From Kaistella gelatinilytica (GTDB lineage: Bacteria > Bacteroidota > Bacteroidia > Flavobacteriales > Weeksellaceae), in contig NZ_JADPVI010000001.1 of the NCBI RefSeq assembly GCF_015679325.1, forward strand, positions 1,240,001-1,304,000: a stretch of DNA of 64,000 nt, read 5' to 3'. The notes beneath the pieces are model-generated. The model did no database searches, had not been told where the DNA came from, and saw only the letters and a program-made list of their open reading frames with translations. Positions 8,241 to 15,100 of this stretch are shown here, piece by piece (the stretch's first letter is position 1; each line of letters begins with the position of its first letter). Made by a program: the position numbers and the translations under genes.

Positions 8241-9482
8241 TTAATTCAGAAAATTTTCATCGTCAATGATTAAATTCGGATTTTCTTGGCTAGGAATTTC
8301 TTCCTCGTAATCTTCTGAAACATTATATTTTTTAAATAAGAAATGGATTTTAATTTTCAAAGCGATCCAGCCGATAATGAAATAAACCCAACCTAAAATC
8401 AGCAAGTGAACCAGATATTTTTTAGTCAAAATTGCAGATCCATTTTGTACCACCATGATCTTCAGCGCTTCTAAATAAGGCGTTAAAGGAATAATCGCAG
8501 TAAAATTTTTGATAAATTCCGGCATGGCGTAAGTTGGCCACGTAAATCCACTGATAATAAATGCAGGCGACGCGATCACCATTAAATACTGAGTCGCTTT
8601 CAGCGCATCCGGAATTACGATACTTACCAAAACTCCGAGATTCGTCGCTGCGACGACAAAAACTGCGGTGATTAAAAAGAAATTCCAGACATTATCCGGG
8701 ACGGGAATTTTGAAATAGAGACTGCACAGATAGAAAAAAAGAATGTTGAAATTCGCAAAAACCCATATTGGCAGACATTTTATCGCCATCACGGCAACGG
8801 CATATTTTTCCTTACCTGCAAAATCTTTGATGAAGGATTCTCTTTTAAATTCTTCGGAAAATGAAACAGCCATCGCCAATAAAATCACCTGCTGTAAAAC
8901 GACCGCCATCATTGCGGGCCACATAAAAACTAGGTAATTGCTGGTCGTGTTGAAGAGCGTAATATAATTCGCTTTGAAAGGTTCGAACTGGGTTTTCGCC
9001 AAATCGGCATTCATTCCTTTTTTTTGTAGTGCTTTTATTTCTGCTCCGGCGGAAAACGTTCCTAAGGTTTGCTGAATGGCCTTCGTTGCGAAATTCGCCG
9101 TCAAAACGTTTGAAGTGTTTACATAAACATTCACTTCCGGATACTTTTTCTGCAACATCATTGCTTCGAAACGTTCCGGAATGATGATCACTGCAGCTGC
9201 CTCTGTTTTGATAGTTTCATCTTTCAGGTTTGCCGGTTCGTTGATGTAACTCAGCACTTTTATCGCTTTGCTGTCCTGAAGCATTTCCAAAAGTTGGTCC
9301 GATAAAGGCGTGTTGTCGTGATTCACCACGATCACGGGAATGTTTTCTACTTTCCCGGATTGATACGTAAACCCGATCAATAATGCATAGAAAACCGGCG
9401 CTAAAAAGAAAACCGAAATCAAGGTTTTGTTCGTTAAGAACAGGCGGAATTCCCTTTTTAATAAATATCTAATTTGTTTCAT
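8241..9482 (-). CDS. ABC-2 type transporter permease (YhhJ-like export subunit)
   Basis: The 413-residue membrane protein has the ABC-2 layout: one helix near residues 18-38, a large periplasmic domain (to about residue 180, including PVIVVNHDNTPLSDQLLEML), then about five helices. It is the third gene of a tolC-hlyD-permease operon and starts 22 bp after hlyD. It would form the inner-membrane part of a tripartite exporter. No ATP-binding subunit is encoded in the operon, which closes with a terminator, so the energising ATPase must come from elsewhere or the permease works differently. The substrate is unknown; drug or toxic-compound export is the usual guess. Confidence 0.9.
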   Translation of the reverse strand: MKQIRYLLKREFRLFLTNKTLISVFFLAPVFYALLIGFTYQSGKVENIPVIVVNHDNTPLSDQLLEMLQDSKAIKVLSYINEPANLKDETIKTEAAAVIIIPERFEAMMLQKKYPEVNVYVNTSNVLTANFATKAIQQTLGTFSAGAEIKALQKKGMNADLAKTQFEPFKANYITLFNTTSNYLVFMWPAMMAVVLQQVILLAMAVSFSEEFKRESFIKDFAGKEKYAVAVMAIKCLPIWVFANFNILFFYLCSLYFKIPVPDNVWNFFLITAVFVVAATNLGVLVSIVIPDALKATQYLMVIASPAFIISGFTWPTYAMPEFIKNFTAIIPLTPYLEALKIMVVQNGSAILTKKYLVHLLILGWVYFIIGWIALKIKIHFLFKKYNVSEDYEEEIPSQENPNLIIDDENFLN

Positions 9483-9504
9483 TTTGTGACTTTTAGTTAA
9501 ACAA

Positions 9505-10464
9505 TTACTTTAAAGTCACATTAGAATTCACCAAAATATCTTTCGCTGCCTTCTTATTTTCCGGCACAACTTTGATTTCGTAAATCGCTTCTTCCGGTTC
9601 GTAATCAGGGAAAGCCGTCGTGATATCTGCATATTTTGCCAGTTGTTTAATGGCGACAATTTTTCCGGTAAATTCTTTTTTGTTATAGTTTACCAACATT
9701 TTGACGGTCATTCCTTTTTGATATTTCGAAATTTTACTTTCGGGAATCGTGAATCTGAAATAAGAAGTTTCGGGAATGTAACCTGTGAAAAGTGGATAAC
9801 CTGCAGTTGCCAATTCTCCTTTGTTCAACGCGATGGTTTCAATTTCCATGTCATTGGTGGCAATGATGTATTTTTCAGAATTCGCAATATTTGCTTCCTG
9901 CAAAGCGCCGGCTGCTTGATTTGCTTGTCCTTGCGCCATTTCAATTTTTTCGTAGCGCGTTCCGGATTGCACATCATGAAGTTCAGCATTCACCGCATCC
10001 AATTGTGCTTTTGCACCTTGGTATTTTGCAAAATATTCATCGTAATTTTGGGGCGAAAGCAAACTGTCATCATACATATTTTTTGCTCTGTTAAAAGATT
10101 TTTGAGCATATTGAAACTGCTCTTGCAAACCTTTTTGTTTGGCTTTTAACTGACGAAGTTGATCATTGGTTGCTCCATTTTTCGCCATTTGAACTTGTGC
10201 TCTTGCTGCAGAAGTTGCACCTTTTGCCTGCGCAATTTTCGCGGAAACTTCAGGAACATCTAAAATCGCAAGCGTATCGCCAACTTTCACGGTTTGTCCT
10301 TCTTCCACTTTAATGGTGAGAATTCTTCCGGTCAATTTTGGGGCGAAGGAAACAATTTCCTTTTTCGTTTTGCCCACAATTTCTCTTTCAGGTTTTGATT
10401 CTTTACAGCCCGAAAGTGCAAGAGCACTTGCCAAAGCCAAAGAAGTTAATACAGTATTTTTCAT
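9505..10464 (-). CDS. HlyD-family membrane fusion lipoprotein
   Basis: From the ATG at 10464 the protein begins MKNTVLTSLALASALALSGC, a lipoprotein signal peptide with lipobox LSGC. I prefer this start to an in-frame ATG 17 codons upstream, because the upstream codons would bury the signal peptide. The mature part has the biotinyl-lipoyl half (GRILTIKVEEGQTVKVGDTLAILD), a long alpha-helical hairpin rich in Ala and Gln (about residues 75-190), and the beta-barrel end (MTVKMLVNYNKKEFTGKIVA). It bridges the permease and TolC across the periplasm, and the gene lies between those two in the operon. Confidence 0.92.
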   Translation of the reverse strand: MKNTVLTSLALASALALSGCKESKPEREIVGKTKKEIVSFAPKLTGRILTIKVEEGQTVKVGDTLAILDVPEVSAKIAQAKGATSAARAQVQMAKNGATNDQLRQLKAKQKGLQEQFQYAQKSFNRAKNMYDDSLLSPQNYDEYFAKYQGAKAQLDAVNAELHDVQSGTRYEKIEMAQGQANQAAGALQEANIANSEKYIIATNDMEIETIALNKGELATAGYPLFTGYIPETSYFRFTIPESKISKYQKGMTVKMLVNYNKKEFTGKIVAIKQLAKYADITTAFPDYEPEEAIYEIKVVPENKKAAKDILVNSNVTLK

Positions 10465-10568
10465 GTCTATTGTTTGTTTGTTTGTTGTATTGTTGAAGGA
10501 ATTTTCTTCCGTCATTTTCTCTTATCTAAAAGTCTATATCTATTATCTTTCAGTCTGTCCTCTTTAAT

Positions 10569-11975
10569 TTAAAGTTTTTCGAGCTGTAAATTCTGCGTAG
10601 ATTTCATCAGTTCGATGGCGCTTCTTCTTTGATTGAAAATTGCGTTCTGATATTCCAGTTCGGCATTTTGTAAATCATTTTCGGCTTCAATTAAAGCCGC
10701 GGAAGTTTTGGTTCCATATCGAAATTCCTTTTCCACTTGTTCTAAACCTTGTTTTGCAATTTCACGGGATTTTTCTTTCAATTTGATTTGAGAATTCGCT
10801 ATCGTGTAATTCGTTTGATTGTTGGCTAAATTCAGATTCAGTTTTTTAGATGCATCGCGTTTTTTATTTTCCAAAATTTCTTTTTCAATTTTGGCTTTTT
10901 CTACCAGATGCTTTCCTTCATTACCATCAAAAACATCCCATTTAAAACCAACTCCGGCTTGAACCAAAGGCAACACATTTAAATTCGATGGATTAAAATC
11001 CAGTTTCTTTCCAGAGTTGGGCAACAATTCTTTTGACGTTGAAATATTCCCATTAAATAATCCAATATAACTTACGGAAGTTTGCGCCTGAACTTTCGGA
11101 ACCCACCATCTTTCCTCGGCTTTAATTTTATAATCAGTTGCTTTGATGCCGTGATCCAGGGCTTGAATCTCTACTCTATTCTCAATGTTTTGATCAAGAA
11201 CTTCATAGGAAATAGTTTCCAATTGTGGCTGAATTAAAGCAATTCTTTCTCGTTCGATTCCGGTCAATATTTCGATCTGAGTAATCAGCAATTCTTTTTT
11301 TCCTTCGTATTCTACTAATTTCGAATCCAAAGTTGCTTGCGCCAATTCAATTTTTTTATGATCGTAAGGAGTGATTAATCCGTAACCTAATGCTTTATCA
11401 GCCGTTTTTTTATTGATATCTAAACGTTTTTTTGCTTCATCTAAAACTTTCTTCGATTCCTGAACCAAGGCCATTTGATCATACGCTTTAGAAATTTCGG
11501 TAATGATTTCATCCCGGCTTTTCTGCATCAATAAATTTTCAGAAATATTTTTTTCCTTGTTGGCTGCTTTCAGATATTTCACTTTTCCACCAGAATAGAG
11601 CAAAACACTCGCCTCGGCTTTTGCCATGGTTGAAATCCCAGAAATATTAAGATTATTTGAAAGTTGACCTTCAGGAATTACAGCGCCCGGGAAAATGGGT
11701 GGAAGTGCGGGAAGATTAATTTCAGGCGAATTAAGACGCGCGGAAGTGTAGAGATATCCAGCCTTTCCTGTTACTTCAACTTTCGGAAGAAAAACATCTT
11801 TCAGTTTTTGATCATCGAGTTGGGTATATTTATTTTCGAGGGTTTGTTGGGTTAAAGTTCCGTCGTTTTTTAGCGCGCTATCGATCAGTTCCTGTAAAGT
11901 CGGCGCTTGTTGGGCAGAAAAAACCAGCGGGAAAAAGACCAGCAATTTGGCCAAATTATTTTTAAGCGTTTTCAT
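10569..11975 (-). CDS. TolC-family outer-membrane efflux protein
   Basis: From the ATG at 11975 the protein has 468 residues and begins MKTLKNNLAKLLVFF with a signal peptide ending near FSAQQ. Two OEP repeats follow, each with long amphipathic helices (for example TLQELIDSALKNDGTLTQQ and the C-terminal EKEFRYGTKTSAALIEAEND). It forms a trimeric outer-membrane channel. A longer reading frame could begin at 12038, but that codon lies inside the promoter palindrome and upstream of the predicted transcription start, so it cannot be used. The gene heads the operon with hlyD and the ABC-2 permease gene. Confidence 0.93.
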   Translation of the reverse strand: MKTLKNNLAKLLVFFPLVFSAQQAPTLQELIDSALKNDGTLTQQTLENKYTQLDDQKLKDVFLPKVEVTGKAGYLYTSARLNSPEINLPALPPIFPGAVIPEGQLSNNLNISGISTMAKAEASVLLYSGGKVKYLKAANKEKNISENLLMQKSRDEIITEISKAYDQMALVQESKKVLDEAKKRLDINKKTADKALGYGLITPYDHKKIELAQATLDSKLVEYEGKKELLITQIEILTGIERERIALIQPQLETISYEVLDQNIENRVEIQALDHGIKATDYKIKAEERWWVPKVQAQTSVSYIGLFNGNISTSKELLPNSGKKLDFNPSNLNVLPLVQAGVGFKWDVFDGNEGKHLVEKAKIEKEILENKKRDASKKLNLNLANNQTNYTIANSQIKLKEKSREIAKQGLEQVEKEFRYGTKTSAALIEAENDLQNAELEYQNAIFNQRRSAIELMKSTQNLQLEKL

Positions 11976-11997
11976 ATTCGTTGTCTGTTTGTTTGTG

Positions 11998-12046
11998 GGT
12001 ACAAAGTTGAGCATAATATGTTTTGATTCCTTTGACATTTGTCAAA
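11998..12046 (-). promoter_or_regulatory. Promoter with Crp/Fnr-type palindrome for the export operon
   Basis: TTTGACATTTGTCAAA at 12031-12046 has arms TTTGACA and TGTCAAA. On the minus strand it is followed by GGAAT, 16 bases and CAACTTTG (12002-12009), exactly the layout of the dehydrogenase promoter at 8118-8166. The transcript would begin near 11998, giving a leader of about 23 bases that contains ACAAACAAACAG. Confidence 0.65.
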
Positions 12047-12075
12047 AAGGTAATTTGTAAACGAATTTTTCGGAC

Positions 12076-12108
12076 AAAAAAATCCGCTTCAAAATTGAAA
12101 CGGATTTG
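12076..12108 (-). terminator. Rho-independent terminator of the alpha-2-macroglobulin gene
   Basis: The minus strand forms a stem of about 13 bp from AAATCCG to CGGATTT followed by seven T. It isolates the macroglobulin gene from the export operon downstream. Confidence 0.82.
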
Positions 12109-12127
12109 TGATTAGTGGAAGTGAAAA

Positions 12128-15100
12128 TTATTCGGTAATCGTAACTTTCGTTCCTTTCGTATGTGCATTCATTTGCGGTGCGTAATAATTTTGCAACGTT
12201 GTAATTCCATTGCTGAATGTTCCCGATGCGTTACAAATATAATCGTACTCGAAAACATATTTTCCTTTCGGCATGTATTCGATGTAGAAGTTCGTGGACG
12301 CATCTTTAGTCGATTGATAATATCCTAAACCGTTTTTCCATTCATAACCGGAAATGACATTTAAAGGTTCAAATCCTGCCGCTCTCATGTCTTTCAAGTG
12401 AATAAATTCCATATTTCGGTCCGTGTTCAAAATCATTCTTACGGTGACTTTATCACCAACTTTTAAGGGCGAATTTTCTGTAATTTTCACCAATTCTTCG
12501 CCATTCACAGTTTTTACTTTCTTGTACAATTCTTTAGTGATGGAAAGGTAAGATTCGGAAGATTTTATTTTATCCAGATCCTCATAATATTGCCAGAATA
12601 ATCCACCTTGAACAATTCCAGGACCAGGTTTTGTGACGGTCACTGTTCCTAATTTTTTGTCGATATCTTCTCCTTTTAAAGTTGATTTCACATAACCTGT
12701 CGCTTTCGTATCAGGATTGGTTAGTTCTTTTCCGCCCCAAATTATCGTGGCTTTATCACTTTCAGAACTTGTCCAGGATTTTCCTGAATTAAGAATCGTG
12801 AAAATAACTTCCGCCGTTCCGCGTGAACTTCCCCAGGAATTAACTTCTTTCTGCGTGATCAACCAAATTTTCATTTCTTCAATGAAAGTTTCATCCGTTG
12901 GCGTCAACTTATTAAACGCTTCCAAAGCTCCGGCGTGATTCACGGTTTTGGAATTATACCATCCCCAATCGTTGAGATTTTGTTTCCAATAAATTCCTTG
13001 AGTTTCCGATTCTGTGGAAGTTTCTTTTAAATAAGTCAGTAATTTTTTAGATAAAACCGGCAGTTTATAATCATTAAAAAGTAAAGCAGCACGATGCAAA
13101 CCGAAGAACGTAAAATCAGTGATTTTCGCAGTTGGTGCTTTTTTAATGACCAAATTTTTCAGTTGCGCACCTTTTCCTTTTAACGGAAAGTCTTTTTCCC
13201 AGAAATTTCTGGTGTCGAGATAGTCGAGAACATAATTATTCCAAACGTGTTCTTTCTTCACATCCCAATATTTATGAACTTCAGAATCTACATAATTAAT
13301 GAGTTTTGCAACCATTTCTTTTTGCGCTGATGATTGATAATCCGCTGTATTTCCTTTCAGCCATTCATTAATTTTCCCTAAATTTTTCAAGATGTAAAGG
13401 GAGTTGTAATAGGAACTCGGATAACCTTGATACCAGGAAAATCCACCATCTGGATTTTGCAATTTATGCAATTCGCTCCAATCTTCATTGATGGAATTTC
13501 GCATATTATTCGCGTCAAATAATCGAGCGAGTTTTTCCATTTGCTCCGTTTCATTTTTACTTTCCAAAACCCACGGAGTTTCTTCCAAAAGCAATTGTTT
13601 CAGTTCCTGATTTTTTTCCAGGTTAGAAACTAATAAACCTTTGCTTTGATATTCTTCGAAAACGGTTTTTAATTTCGGATTCGCTTTAAAAATTTCGGAA
13701 GCCAAAACATCAGCAAACCATTTATTAAAAACGACATCCGCAGAATTGTTCGTGTCATTTTTCAAACTTGGCAAAGCAAACATAATTTCCCAAATCGGAT
13801 TGGTCGTCAATTCCAAAGTATTGGAGAAATTGGTTGCGGTGGTCGAAGTGTTTTTTGCTAAATTTTCTAAAGTAAAAGTTTTGGTTTGACCTTCTTTCAC
13901 AAAAATTGGAACCGCGTCTGTCACCAACATTCTATTTGGCAACACGGCGATTGCTTTTTGTTCACCATCAGAAAAATTCCCCGCTTTGGCCACGACTTTT
14001 ATAATCATGGGAGAAACATCAATTGGAACTTTTAATTTCCAGCTTACGACTTCATTTCCATTCTCTTTTAATTCAAAGGATTTTTGAGTTTCATTTAAAT
14101 TGAATTTAGATGAAATATCTTCATTCGTAAAAGCATCTAAAATTTGCAACTGCGCAGTTCCACTCAATTTCTTAGCAACTAAACTGGAGAGTTTTGATTG
14201 CAGATTTAATTCATCACCTTCCCGCAAAAATCTCGGATAATTTGGCGTTACCGAAAACTCTTTTTGAGTAACAACTGATTTTTCTAAAGTTGCAGAACGC
14301 GCATCTTTAGTATGTGCTAAAAACATCAATTTCCATTGGGTTAATGCTTCCGGCGAAGTAAATTCAAAAGTGACATTTCCGTCTTTGTCGGTCATTAAAT
14401 TAGGATAGAAAAAGGCGGTTTCGTTAAGATTTTGACGAACTGGGATTTTGTCGAGGTCTAACTTTTTTTCTTCAATATTTTTAGTTTTGATTGAATCTGT
14501 GGCATAACCTACACTCATTTTCTCTCTTTTTACTCCTAGTGCCGTCACCACGACTCCTTCAACATCATGCGATTCTCTAATTTCTTTTGCTGATGCCATT
14601 GGAGCGGAAACGCTATCATACATAACATTCCCATAAATACCGCCATTAAACCAATTAAATTCCGGAATATTTACATTCTTTTGTCCTAAATAAGGAACTC
14701 TTTTGCTAAAGTTTTTCTGCGAAAGATTTTCGTTAATTACATAAGAGTTCATGATGAAAGATCTTTGATAGATTTGTTGGAAAGAATAAGAATTACCCGC
14801 AAATTGATCCAGAGATTTATCATACATATTCGCCAAAACTTCAGCGTTAATTTTTTCTTTATCATCGCCCATAACTTTAACCGTCCATTTTTCTTTTTGT
14901 CCAGGCTGCAATTTATCACGGAAAGTAACGGTTTCAATTCGCAATGGTTTTTTGTCGGAAGCAATTGAAAGATTGATATTTTCAGTTTTTACATCGTTAA
15001 AAGCGACCAACTGAAACTGAACATTGATTTGATCGATGCTTTCATCTTTCGGAAAAGCAACTTCATATTCTAAAAGTCCATTTTTGAATTTTTTCTGTTC

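Noticed and set aside
9643-10149. 168-residue plus-strand frame antisense to hlyD
   Set aside because: It is a mirror of the HlyD gene, with Phe/Cys-rich composition and no signal or motif.
11976-12038. Longer start for the TolC protein
   Set aside because: The codon would fall in the operator and upstream of the predicted transcription start, and the signal peptide begins at 11975.
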